DNA from: Octadecabacter sp.
Lineage (GTDB): Bacteria; Pseudomonadota; Alphaproteobacteria; Rhodobacterales; Rhodobacteraceae
Reading direction: 5' to 3'
Assembly (NCBI GenBank): GCA_017886375.1
Contig: JAGGNB010000083.1
Coordinates: 1-44,894 of the forward strand
DNA length: 44,894 nt
The notes under the pieces are model-generated. The model searched no databases. It was not told the origin of the DNA and worked only from the letters and a program-made list of their open reading frames with translations. Shown piece after piece: positions 8,369 through 18,397 of this stretch (position 1 is the stretch's first letter; every line of letters begins with the position of its first letter). Position numbers and translations under genes: made by a program.

Positions 8369-9043
8369 ATGAAGCTCCTGGAATATCCCGATGCAGAAAT
8401 GATGATGATGGACCTTGGCAACACGATTGCCGGAGAGCTGGAATCGCACCTGCTGACCAACGACACCGTGTCTTTTGCTGTTCCTGGTGGCACCACACCG
8501 GGGCCGATTTTTGATGTGCTGTGTGGCGCAAAACATATCGATTGGGCGCGGGTGCATGTGATGTTGACGGACGAACGTTGGGTGCCTGAAACGTCCGACA
8601 GGTCCAACACCAGACTTTTGCGCGAACGTCTGTTGATTGATGCGGCCGCGGCGGCGACCTACGTGCCACTTTATGGTGGAACGGCGACACCCGAAGACAG
8701 TCTTGCAACACTTGAGGCAGGTTTGGCGGACCAATTGCCGATATCTGTCATGCTGCTTGGCATGGGCGTGGATATGCACACAGCGTCGATCTTTCCTGGT
8801 GCTGACAAGTTGGATGAGGCGTTGCACGGCGACGCATTGCTGGTGCCCATGCGCGCGCCCGGTGCACCCGAGCCGCGCATTACACTGTCGGCCAAAGTGC
8901 TGAACGGCGCGATGAGCCGACATATCGTCATCATTGGTACCGAAAAACGCGAGGCGTTAGAGCGCGCGAAATCGCTGTCACCGAAAGAGGCCCCAATCGC
9001 CGCCATATTGGCCGGATCAACAGTACATTGGGCGGAGAGTTAA
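8369..9043 (+). CDS. pgl: 6-phosphogluconolactonase
   Basis: Hydrolyses 6-phosphogluconolactone to 6-phosphogluconate, the step after Zwf. The 224-aa protein has the DevB/Pgl family layout: VPGGTTPGPIFDVL near residues 38-51, the LTDERWVPETSDRSN segment near 66-80, and LLGMGVDMHTASIFPG near 128-143. In most family members the last of these is GxGxDGHTASLFPG, so the second glycine and the following DG-H spacing are slightly altered (GVDMHTASIF). It lies 4 nt after zwf and 3 nt before pgi, which supports one transcript. Confidence 0.94.
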   Translation: MKLLEYPDAEMMMMDLGNTIAGELESHLLTNDTVSFAVPGGTTPGPIFDVLCGAKHIDWARVHVMLTDERWVPETSDRSNTRLLRERLLIDAAAAATYVPLYGGTATPEDSLATLEAGLADQLPISVMLLGMGVDMHTASIFPGADKLDEALHGDALLVPMRAPGAPEPRITLSAKVLNGAMSRHIVIIGTEKREALERAKSLSPKEAPIAAILAGSTVHWAES

Positions 9044-9046
9044 AGT

Positions 9047-10642
9047 ATGTGGACGAAGCTGCGCAGGCATTTTGAGGCTGTCGAGGGCCGCCGCTTTGAA
9101 ACCATGCTCGATTCTGCCCGGGCAAGTGATTTCTCAGCATCCGTTGGCGACATGCGGTTTGATTATGCCAAGACAAATATCGACGCTGACGGACGCGCGT
9201 TGCTGATCGATTTACTGGACCAAGTTGGTCTGGCCGAAAAGCGTGATGCGATGTTTGGGGGTGCTGCGATCAACGAAACAGAGGGCCGCGCCGTTTTGCA
9301 CACGGCGTTGCGCAACCTTGATGGTGGGCCGGTTATGGTAGACGGCGCAGACGTCATGCCGGACGTTCTTGCGACGTTGGATCGCATGGATAGCTTTGCC
9401 ACAGACGTGCGGTCTGGTGCGTTCAAAGGGCAGGGCGGTGCGATTACGGATGTAATCAACATCGGCATCGGTGGGTCTGATCTTGGCCCTGCCATGGGTG
9501 TTCTGGCGCTTGCGCCGTATCACGACGGCCCGCGGTGCCATTTTGTGTCCAATGTCGATCCAGCCGACATTAGCGGCGTTTTACGCAGTTGCGATCCGGC
9601 GACGACGTTGGTGATCGTGGCGTCCAAAACATTTACCACAATCGAAACCATGACGAATGCCCGCACGGCCAAGGCATGGATGAGCGACAGCGTCAGCACC
9701 CCAGCCGCGCAATTTGCGGCCCTGTCCACGTCTGACGATGGCACTGCGGCGTTCGGGATTTCACCGGATCGCGTGTTCGGGTTTGAAGACTGGGTCGGCG
9801 GGCGATATTCGATGTGGGGTCCGATTGGCCTGTCGATGATGATCGCCATCGGACCGGATGCGTTTCGTGCATTTTTGCGCGGCGGGCAGGATATGGATCG
9901 GCATTTTTGCGCCGCAGACTGGTCACAAAACCTGCCCGCGCTGCTGGCATTGACGGGAATTTGGCACAACCAGATTTGCGGCTATTCCACGCGGTCAGTT
10001 CTACCTTATGACAACAATCTCAGTCGCTTACCGGCCTATCTTCAACAGCTTGAGATGGAGAGTAACGGCAAAAGTGTCAACATGGACGGCGAAGATTTGC
10101 TGGTTCATTCGGGTCCTGTCGTTTGGGGCGAGCCGGGCACCAACGGGCAGCATGCTTTTTATCAATTGATCCACCAAGGCACGCGGGTCGTGCCGTGTGA
10201 ATTCTTGGTCGCGGCACGTGGTCATGATGATGATTTGCACCATCAACACCAACTGCTTGTCGCCAATTGTCTCGCACAGTCCGAGGCGCTGATGAAGGGC
10301 CGCGATCTGGTTGAGGCGCGCAGCAAGGTAGCCGATAAATTTGAAGACGAAGAGCTTGAGCGGCAAGCCAAGCATCGCGTCTTTCCGGGTAATCGCCCAT
10401 CAATAACAATTGCTTACCCCAAACTCGACCCCTTTACGTTGGGCCAAATTCTGGCGCTGTATGAACACCGTGTGTTCGTTGAAGGCGTGGTTTTGGGGAT
10501 CAATTCGTATGACCAATGGGGCGTTGAGCTTGGCAAAGAATTGGCCACCGCATTGCAGCCAATTATCGAAGGCGGCGATGCGTCAGGTAAGGACGGATCA
10601 ACCGCCGCCTTGGTCGATTTTCTGCAAATGCACGGTGTTTAA
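9047..10642 (+). CDS. pgi: Glucose-6-phosphate isomerase
   Basis: Interconverts glucose-6-phosphate and fructose-6-phosphate. The 531-aa protein matches the normal length. It contains [32 protein letters not shown] and [14 protein letters not shown], the phosphate- and sugar-binding blocks of the family. The C-terminal block [11 protein letters not shown] is the second PROSITE-type signature. It closes the zwf-pgl-pgi operon, where it can recycle fructose-6-phosphate into the Entner-Doudoroff pathway. It converges on the thioesterase gene, with 22 nt between stops. Confidence 0.97.
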   Translation: MWTKLRRHFEAVEGRRFETMLDSARASDFSASVGDMRFDYAKTNIDADGRALLIDLLDQVGLAEKRDAMFGGAAINETEGRAVLHTALRNLDGGPVMVDGADVMPDVLATLDRMDSFATDVRSGAFKGQGGAITDVINIGIGGSDLGPAMGVLALAPYHDGPRCHFVSNVDPADISGVLRSCDPATTLVIVASKTFTTIETMTNARTAKAWMSDSVSTPAAQFAALSTSDDGTAAFGISPDRVFGFEDWVGGRYSMWGPIGLSMMIAIGPDAFRAFLRGGQDMDRHFCAADWSQNLPALLALTGIWHNQICGYSTRSVLPYDNNLSRLPAYLQQLEMESNGKSVNMDGEDLLVHSGPVVWGEPGTNGQHAFYQLIHQGTRVVPCEFLVAARGHDDDLHHQHQLLVANCLAQSEALMKGRDLVEARSKVADKFEDEELERQAKHRVFPGNRPSITIAYPKLDPFTLGQILALYEHRVFVEGVVLGINSYDQWGVELGKELATALQPIIEGGDASGKDGSTAALVDFLQMHGV

Positions 10643-10664
10643 GGCCTGCGTTTAGGGCCTGCGG

Positions 10665-11138
10665 TCAGGCCTGCACTGCCCCGTCGCGGGTGATGAAGGT
10701 TTGGCGCAGGGCGTCAGGCAGAACGCGTTTGCTGTTGTCGGCATTTAACAGCACAATGACGGCGTCCCCGGTGGTCGTAATCTGACCGTCAACAAATGTC
10801 GCATATTGCATCGTAAAGCTGGTGTTGCGCATCTGTGTGGTGCGGGCAACGTTGATGTAGCTGGCGCCGCGATGCACCTCAGCTTTGTAATCTAACCCTA
10901 CTGTTTTCACGACAAATTTCGGGTTTGGCCCTGCATGTTCATAGATGCCATAATCGTGCAGGTAAGTGACGCGGAGGGTTTCGTACCAACGCAGATACAC
11001 CACGTTGTTGACGTGGTTCAACGCGTCAATTTCACCAAATCGAACGCGGTCTGCCATCCCGTATGACCACGGTTCGGATATGCCGGCGCTGCGCAGTGAC
11101 ACTGCGTTCAGCGGGGTCAGAAAAGGGGTGCCAATCAT
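10665..11138 (-). CDS. Acyl-CoA thioesterase, hotdog fold (4-hydroxybenzoyl-CoA type)
   Basis: A 157-aa single-domain hotdog protein that would hydrolyse an acyl-CoA thioester; the chain preference cannot be read from sequence. The segment VRFGEIDALNHVNNVVYLRWYE carries the catalytic Asp position of the 4-hydroxybenzoyl-CoA thioesterase/YbgC group. An in-frame start at 11291 would overlap the upstream RidA-like gene deeply. ATG 11138, 2 nt after that gene's stop, gives a normal family length and implies cotranscription. FkbM, RidA-like and thioesterase genes are all in the same direction. Confidence 0.87.
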   Translation of the reverse strand: MIGTPFLTPLNAVSLRSAGISEPWSYGMADRVRFGEIDALNHVNNVVYLRWYETLRVTYLHDYGIYEHAGPNPKFVVKTVGLDYKAEVHRGASYINVARTTQMRNTSFTMQYATFVDGQITTTGDAVIVLLNADNSKRVLPDALRQTFITRDGAVQA

Positions 11139-11140
11139 TC

Positions 11141-11491
11141 TTACAGCGCGGCTGTGACGATGATTTCGACCCTGTAGCCCGTCGTGGCCAGCTTGGCTTC
11201 GCCGGTCCAACGGGCAGGGGCGCAGTCTTTGGCGACCCATGTGTCCCAAACGGCATTCATGTCGGCAAAATCCGTGGCCATGTCCGCGCACCAGACTTGC
11301 GCCGTGATCAAGCGCGATTTATCGGTGCCAGCCTTTTTGAGCAGCACATCAATCTGGGCGAGAATGGCTGTCGTTTGCTCGGTCACAGTGCCGCCTTCAG
11401 CACCAACTTGTCCGGCGAGGTAGGCAATGCCACCTGTGATAACGGCTTGGCTCATGCGAGGGCCTGACTCGATGCGGATAATGTCTGACAT
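11141..11491 (-). CDS. RidA/YjgF family protein
   Basis: A 116-aa protein of the RidA/YjgF/YER057c superfamily, whose founding members deaminate reactive enamine/imine intermediates. Visible family features are MSQAVITGGIAYLAGQVG near the N-terminus, an ILAQIDVLLKKAG helix, and VWCADMATDFADMNAVWDTW. The C-terminal PARWTGEAKLATTGYRVEI aligns with the active-site strand and keeps an Arg and Glu, but not the classic NRxxVxV/LPxxxxVE wording, so it may be a Rid subfamily other than RidA. ATG 11491 follows CAGGAG; a start at 11551 is less likely. Confidence 0.87.
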   Translation of the reverse strand: MSDIIRIESGPRMSQAVITGGIAYLAGQVGAEGGTVTEQTTAILAQIDVLLKKAGTDKSRLITAQVWCADMATDFADMNAVWDTWVAKDCAPARWTGEAKLATTGYRVEIIVTAAL

Positions 11492-11591
11492 GGGGCGTGC
11501 TCCTGTTATATGTAATGCGCGGAATAAACGCGGGACACGCCCAAAGATCAAGCCGTTACGTGTCGCGTTTGAGGGGCATAAGATAACACGT

Positions 11592-12295
11592 CTACCCTTC
11601 GAACTGCCCCCATTGACGTTTCGGCAACCTATTAAAAAGAACCTGTCCGTCCACAGAATAACGCGCGTTCAAAAAGAAATCATGTCGATGCATATCATGA
11701 ACGAACTTTCGCATACCGAGCCCACCATATTTCCGGCGATGACTTTCCGCGTAAACACGTTTGACGTTGCCAAAATTGACAGCTTCAAAAATTTCAGTTT
11801 CCGCACCTTCAATATCGCAAACGATGATCGTCGGGTCAAATTCAGCGATTGCGTCACTCAAACGTGCGGTCGGAACGTCCGCGACACGTGTAATCGTCGC
11901 GTCCGGTTTAACCATGGACGAGCTGTGCAATGGATCAGTGATATAAAACGGAAGGAGGCATCCGCCACGGCGGTGTCATTCAGCAACAACTGGTTGCGCA
12001 CTTCCACATTCTCGACGCCATTGGCGCGATGAACCTTTTCGATATACGGTAACATGTCGGGGTTGGCTTCATAGGCGAGAACACCTTTCACGCCGAAAAT
12101 TTTGGACAGATAGGTTGAAATAAACCCGATACCGGCTCCGAGCTCTAGAATACGGTCTTGTTTCTTAACAAAATTTGCCAGCCCTCTAACTTCAGGTGCT
12201 TCGTAATTATTGTTCTTCAGCTTACGTTCCAGTTTTTCACTGATCACGTCTCGATCGATAGGAATCTTAACACCAAATGATGAAACAAAATCCAT
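11592..12295 (-). pseudogene. FkbM-type methyltransferase, split by a -1 frameshift
   Basis: Two reading frames together make one SAM-dependent methyltransferase of FkbM type. The N-terminal part (ATG 12295 after GAGGT) has RILELGAGIGFISTYLS, the SAM-binding motif I, and EANPDML. The second frame resumes with YITDPLH and continues through TIIVCDIEGAETEIFEAV, the conserved FkbM block, to the stop at 11592. The frames join at the run of four A (plus strand 11945-11948); one more A would restore about 235 codons. Base composition is visibly more AT-rich than neighbouring genes, suggesting transfer. Either a real inactivating mutation or a homopolymer sequencing error fits. Confidence 0.8.
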
Positions 12296-12448
12296 GATTA
12301 CCTCATTTTTGACGGAAAGTAATGTCATGTCCGTACAGACACAAGGACAGCATTCAATGGCGCTGCCGCGCAAGGTGCCAACGTATCGAACGCTTCAACG
12401 TTCCATTCTTGTTGGCGTCATTTAATCGGAAATCAATTAAGAAAGTTA

Positions 12449-12522
12449 TGGAGCGGGTAACGAGAATCGAACTCGTAACTGAAGCTTGGGAAGCTTTCGT
12501 GATACCTTTTCACCATACCCGC
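12449..12522 (-). tRNA. tRNA-Gly (anticodon CCC)
   Basis: Read on the minus strand this folds as a complete 74-nt tRNA including CCA. The acceptor stem is GCGGGTA paired with TACCCGC, then T and CCA. The D-stem is GTGA/TCAC. The anticodon loop TTCCCAA lies on an AAGC/GCTT stem, and the T-arm is ACGAG-TTCGATT-CTCGT. Anticodon CCC reads GGG glycine codons. The outermost anticodon-stem pair is A-C rather than Watson-Crick. The FkbM gene begins about 150 bp beyond the tRNA 3' end. Confidence 0.95.
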
Positions 12523-12602
12523 CACACGGATTTGGATACGCAAGCTGCGCTCATTCCACAAGCAGAAACAATCGGACTGCGCTGGGAATGGCGCGCGCTG
12601 TC

Positions 12603-13259
12603 TTAGTCTGCAGCCTGCGCGATGTCCGCAATTTTGCGCACATGGGGGAAATCACCTGTGGCGATATAGGCCTCCTCTGCGGCGGTGGACGCACGGCCGA
12701 GAACCGCGTTGCGGTGCGGGTGTCGCGCGAACGTCGCAATGATCCCCATGACCCGTGCATGTTGCCCCCGAAGTGCGCCGCGCATACCAGCCAAAGCATC
12801 GGGCATAGCGGCTTCTATGGTTGCGATCACGTCCGACTGTGCATTGAGCCTGTCCCAATGATCCGGCCCTTCACAGTGGCCAATAGCGATGATGAAAAAC
12901 GTCTGTTCCCACGGCATCAATTCGGCAAAATGGCCGTTTGCGATCCCCTCTAGTGCGAGGCGCGTCGCTTTAATATCTTGGGCAAATGCAGCCGGCGTGT
13001 CGCGCCAGAGCGAGCGCGGGAATTGATCCAGCGCGATCAAAAGCGCCAATCGCCCGCGCGCGGTGTGCGCCCAGTGATCCAGTTCACCGCGCGCCGCAGC
13101 GACGGTCAGGGCCCCAAAAGAGTCGATGATTGTGGCGTCCATGCCGCCTTGCATTCGTTCATCCCAAAATGCGCCGTGGGTTTCTATCGCGGTCTCATGG
13201 CCAGTTTGTGGGAACCAGAGGTCGAGGACTTCATTGGGTTCAAATGTGTGTTCCGTCAT
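12603..13259 (-). CDS. DUF924 family protein
   Basis: A 218-aa protein of the DUF924 family (all-helical, TPR-like fold), widespread in Proteobacteria, with no established biochemical role. Family features are EVLDLWFPQTG at the start, FWDERMQGGMD, LALLIALDQFPRSLWRDTPAAFAQD near residues 80-104, and PWEQTFFIIAIGHCE, near the conserved position of FxxxPxxHxE. ATG 13259 places the domain start correctly; an in-frame start at 13346 would add about 29 non-conserved residues. It stands alone between the tRNA-Gly gene and the corrinoid-activation gene, with intergenic DNA on both sides. Confidence 0.88.
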   Translation of the reverse strand: MTEHTFEPNEVLDLWFPQTGHETAIETHGAFWDERMQGGMDATIIDSFGALTVAAARGELDHWAHTARGRLALLIALDQFPRSLWRDTPAAFAQDIKATRLALEGIANGHFAELMPWEQTFFIIAIGHCEGPDHWDRLNAQSDVIATIEAAMPDALAGMRGALRGQHARVMGIIATFARHPHRNAVLGRASTAAEEAYIATGDFPHVRKIADIAQAAD

Positions 13260-13405
13260 GACAAATCCTGATCCAAACGGTGTTAACGGACCAAAATGCG
13301 GCCTATTGTACCAGCCTAGTCTAGGCCAACACCTGATTTCGGGCAAGTGACAGGGACATTACGCCCAAAAAGCGGCCCGTGATCGGCACATTCAGTTTGG
13401 GCAGC

Positions 13406-15460
13406 TCAGCTTGCGCGGCGTCGCCTGCGCCCACCACCATCACCACTGCCTTGGGTGTTAAACAAGGCATCTGGCAGCGGTGCAATTGACCGCAGGATCG
13501 TGAACGGGTCCGTCGCATGTGGAATGGCATTGGCGTTAACGAAGTGTTCTTGGAATTTTGGTTCAATCGCGGTTTCAACTTTGATGATCTTGCGCACGGT
13601 CACTTCTATTGCGGCGCGTGCGGCGACGGAACACAGTGCGATGCGCGCGCCCGTACCAGCGGCGTTGCCCGCCGAGGTCACTTTGTCGAGCGGGACGTCA
13701 GGGATCATGCCCAATACCATTGCGTGTTTGGGTGAGATATGCGCGCCAAACGCTCCGGCCAACACAACACGTTCTACCGTGTCGGTGCCCATTTCGTCCA
13801 TCAGCAGACGTGCCCCCGCATAGAGCGCGGATTTAGCAAGTTGGATCGCGCGGATGTCGGTCTGTGTGACGGTGATCATTGGCCCGCCGTCCGCCGTGCC
13901 GTCATAGATGACATAGGAATGCGTGCGCCCTTCGAGGATACAGCGCGCCGTTCCGGTTTGCGCGGGCGACCCGATCAGACCTTTGGAATCAAGCAATCCC
14001 GCCATGCGCATTTCGGCCACGGCTTCGATGATACCCGAACCACAGATGCCAGTAACGCCTGTTGTGGCGATCGCCGCATCAAAGCCAGCCTCATCCGACC
14101 AGATATCACTGCCAATAACCTGAAAACGCGGCTCTTTGGTCGTGGTGTTGATTTCGATCCGTTCAATCGCACCGGGTGCTGCGCGCTGGCCGCTGCTGAT
14201 TTGCGCGCCCTCAAATGCGGGGCCTGTTGGCGACGAACAGGCGAGGACTTTGGTTTTGTTGCCAAGCAGCAGTTCCGCGTTGGTGCCAACGTCCACAATT
14301 AGGGTCAGTTCATCTTGTTGATCGGGCGCTTCTGACAGCGCGACTGCGGCGGCGTCCGCCCCGACGTGGCCCGCGATGCAGGGCAGAATGAAAATTCGCG
14401 CGGCGGGGTTCATGCAAGACAGTTCCAGATCGCCCGCATGCAAGGACAAGGATTTCGACGTCGCCAGCGCAAAGGGCGCTTGGCCAAGCTCGACCGGATC
14501 AATCCCGAGCAACAGGTGGTGCATGACCGGATTACACACGAACACGGCTTCCATGATTTGATTTGGCTGAATTTCGGCTTCAGCCGACAGGGTGTTGGTC
14601 AGCGCGTTTAGGGCCATGCGCACGGACGTGGTCATTTCAACATCCCCACCGGGGTTCATCATCGAATAGCTGACGCGGCTCATCAGGTCTTCGCCAAACC
14701 GGATTTGTGGGTTCATGATGCCCGACGATGCCGCGACTTCGCCGGTACGCAGGTCGGTCAGGTGGGCAGCAATGGTGGTGGACCCAAGATCAATGGCCAG
14801 CCCGTAAAGCCGCGTTTCATCATAACCCGGTGCAATGTCGAGGATACGGTGCACCGTGTCTTGATGGCCTTTGTGCAGCGTGACGGTGCAGGTCCATTTG
14901 CCTTTGCGCAGAACAGGTTGAAGTTTGCGCAGCACAGACATTCCAGCGGTGATGCTGTCGATGTCCCATTGTTCTTTCAGGGCCGTGCCCAAACGTTCCA
15001 GATCACCCGTGGGCGTGTGCATGTCGGGTTCTGCAACTTCGACATAATAGGTGCGCACGGCTGGATCCATGATCATGACGCGGGCCGACGCTGCCTTGCG
15101 CACGACTTGCCGGTGGACCTGCGATTCCGGTGGCACGTCGATAACGATGTCGCCCTGAACGGTTGCCTGACAGCCAAGACGACGGCCATCGATCAGGCCG
15201 CGTTTGTCTTTGTAGCGTTGTTCGACCGAATTCCAGTCAGACAAGGCGGTGTCACTGGACGTGAGCCCGTGTTTTGAAAATTCACCAAAGCTTGGCTGGA
15301 TCTGGCATTTGCTGCAAATTCCGCGCCCACCACAGACGGAGTCCAGATCGACGCCCAGCTTGCGGGCCGCGGTCAGGATTGGTGTTCCTGTTGCGAAATG
15401 GCCGCGTTTGCCTGAAGGAGTGAAAACGACCATATGGTCTTTTGCGGGATCGGTATTCAT
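13406..15460 (-). CDS. Ferredoxin/ASKHA-domain corrinoid-activation protein (RamA/RACo-like, DUF4445)
   Basis: A 684-aa protein with an N-terminal 2Fe-2S ferredoxin-like domain (Cys43, 49, 52, 97; VCGGRGICSKC). Then comes a linker and a C-terminal ASKHA ATPase-like region: GLAIDLGSTTIAAHL near residue 220 and IVDVGTNAELLLGN near 390. This is the layout of RamA/RACo proteins, which use ATP to reduce inactive Co(II) corrinoid proteins to Co(I) for methyl transfer. The C-terminus ends in GGGRRRRRAS. No corrinoid protein or methyltransferase is nearby, so its partner must be elsewhere. The reactivation role is inferred from family; the domains are seen directly. Confidence 0.85.
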   Translation of the reverse strand: MNTDPAKDHMVVFTPSGKRGHFATGTPILTAARKLGVDLDSVCGGRGICSKCQIQPSFGEFSKHGLTSSDTALSDWNSVEQRYKDKRGLIDGRRLGCQATVQGDIVIDVPPESQVHRQVVRKAASARVMIMDPAVRTYYVEVAEPDMHTPTGDLERLGTALKEQWDIDSITAGMSVLRKLQPVLRKGKWTCTVTLHKGHQDTVHRILDIAPGYDETRLYGLAIDLGSTTIAAHLTDLRTGEVAASSGIMNPQIRFGEDLMSRVSYSMMNPGGDVEMTTSVRMALNALTNTLSAEAEIQPNQIMEAVFVCNPVMHHLLLGIDPVELGQAPFALATSKSLSLHAGDLELSCMNPAARIFILPCIAGHVGADAAAVALSEAPDQQDELTLIVDVGTNAELLLGNKTKVLACSSPTGPAFEGAQISSGQRAAPGAIERIEINTTTKEPRFQVIGSDIWSDEAGFDAAIATTGVTGICGSGIIEAVAEMRMAGLLDSKGLIGSPAQTGTARCILEGRTHSYVIYDGTADGGPMITVTQTDIRAIQLAKSALYAGARLLMDEMGTDTVERVVLAGAFGAHISPKHAMVLGMIPDVPLDKVTSAGNAAGTGARIALCSVAARAAIEVTVRKIIKVETAIEPKFQEHFVNANAIPHATDPFTILRSIAPLPDALFNTQGSGDGGGRRRRRAS

Positions 15461-15573
15461 GGTCGGTCAGCCTTTTGATTTTCGTTGATAATAGCGTGGC
15501 GCAAGGGGCTATGCAGCCGCTATCCGTCGTCTTTATGTTCAGGAACGTCATGAGGTTGATTTGTGGGACGTGA

Positions 15574-17105
<1,532 letters not shown>

Positions 17106-17106
<1 letters not shown>

Positions 17107-18269
17107 TGACACCTGCTGCGCGCGTTGCCGCTGCGATTGAGGTTCTCGACCTGATCTTCGATGGGTCCACGCCCGAAAAATCGCTAACCGGGTGGGGGCG
17201 GCGTCATCGCTTTGCAGGCTCCAAGGACCGCGCGGCCATTCGCGATCACGTGTTTCAGGCGCTGCGGTGCCGTGCGTCGTATGCGTGGCTTGGTGGTGCG
17301 CAAACCGGACGCGGTGTCATGCTCGGCGCGATGCGCGCCGCAGGGCAGGTGGATGAAATGTTTAGTGGCATCGCCCATGCGCCGCGCGTGGTTGAAGACG
17401 GTGAAGATGCCCGTGCCATTGAAGACGCAGATCGCGCAACGCAAAACGACATGCCCGAATGGTTGTTGCCGCATTTCGACGGTGCTTTGGGCGCGGATGC
17501 GGACGGTGTCATGGAGACACTGAAAACCCGCGCTGGGGTTTTTTTACGTGTGAATGCCGCGCGTACAGATACGATGGAAATGATCGACGCCTTGGCACGC
17601 GACGGCGTCACGGCGGTGCTTGTTCGTGACATTAAAAATGCACTGCAAGTCACTGATAACGAACGGCGTGTGGCGCAAACAGACGCATATCTTACAGGCT
17701 TGATTGAACTGCAAGACGCCTCTTCGCAACACGCTATGAACGCCCTAGCTTTGACCGCAAGACAACGCGTGCTGGATCTATGTGCTGGTGGGGGCGGCAA
17801 GGCGCTTGCGATGGCGGCGCTCGGCGCCGACGTGGTCGGGCATGATATTGATCCACGCCGCATGGTTGATCTTGCGCCGCGCGCAGATCGGGCGGGCGTC
17901 GTGATTGAAACCGTCTTGACGGACGCGCTGGCAACGCTCGCCCCGTTTGACGTGGTTCTGGTGGATGCGCCGTGTTCGGGCAGCGGCACATGGCGGCGGA
18001 CCCCTGCGGCAAAGTGGGATCTGACACCGGAACGGTTGTTGGAATTGACCCAAATCCAGGCCGATGTTTTGGTGCAAGCTGCACCTTTGGTTGGGGTTGG
18101 CGGGACGCTTGCCTACGCAACGTGTTCCGTCTTTGACATCGAAAACGGTGATCGAATTGATGAGTTTACTGAGGTAAATGGTAATTTTGAAGTGATCTCG
18201 AAAAGCCTGCGTCGTCCGCGTGCTGACGGTGATGGGTTTTTCTTGGTGCAGCTGCGCCGAACTGCCTAA
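17106..18269 (+). CDS. rsmB: 16S rRNA cytosine-C5 methyltransferase (RsmB/Sun family)
   Basis: SAM-dependent m5C methyltransferase, by family acting on C967 of 16S rRNA. The 387-aa protein has a NusB-like N-terminal helical region (about residues 1-130). The Rossmann catalytic domain has VLDLCAGGGGKALAMAALGA (motif I), VDAPCSGSGTWRR with Cys290 (motif IV) and YATCSVFD with Cys340 (motif VI). These are the resolving and nucleophilic cysteines of the RsmB/RsmF superfamily. ATG 17106 overlaps the guaB stop as TGATG; GTG 17103 is an alternative. RsmB is favoured over RsmF by the N-terminal domain, but this is not decisive. Confidence 0.9.
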
Positions 18270-18331
18270 CAACCCTTGGTTGCATTTCACATTCAGGAGA
18301 TTAAGCTGGTCGCAGCATTGAGCGCCGCACT

Positions 18332-18346
18332 TTAAGCCGTGGTTAA
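18332..18346 (+). promoter_or_regulatory. CtrA-type box TTAA-N7-TTAA upstream of cckA
   Basis: TTAAGCCGTGGTTAA has exactly two TTAA half-sites separated by 7 bp, the consensus for the alphaproteobacterial cell-cycle regulator CtrA. It ends 51 bp before the GTG start of cckA, a promoter-proximal position. CckA is the kinase that initiates CtrA phosphorylation, so a feedback loop is plausible. The motif is short and could occur by chance; location is the main support. Confidence 0.6.
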
Positions 18347-18397
18347 GGTTTTGATGATTCAGTGTCGCTAACGAATCGAACCTGAAAAGAGACGGGC

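Noticed and set aside
10643-10674. Three copies of GGCCTGC after pgi
   Set aside because: Short (7 bp), one copy lies in the thioesterase coding end, and no clear structure; likely chance.
13321-13578. 85-aa minus frame overlapping the end of the ASKHA gene
   Set aside because: Out of frame with the conserved ASKHA C-terminus, no ribosome-binding site or recognisable motif; a shadow frame.
15491-15523. ATAGCG/CGCTAT inverted repeat upstream of the ASKHA gene
   Set aside because: Six-bp arms with a 21-nt loop are not convincing as an operator or terminator.
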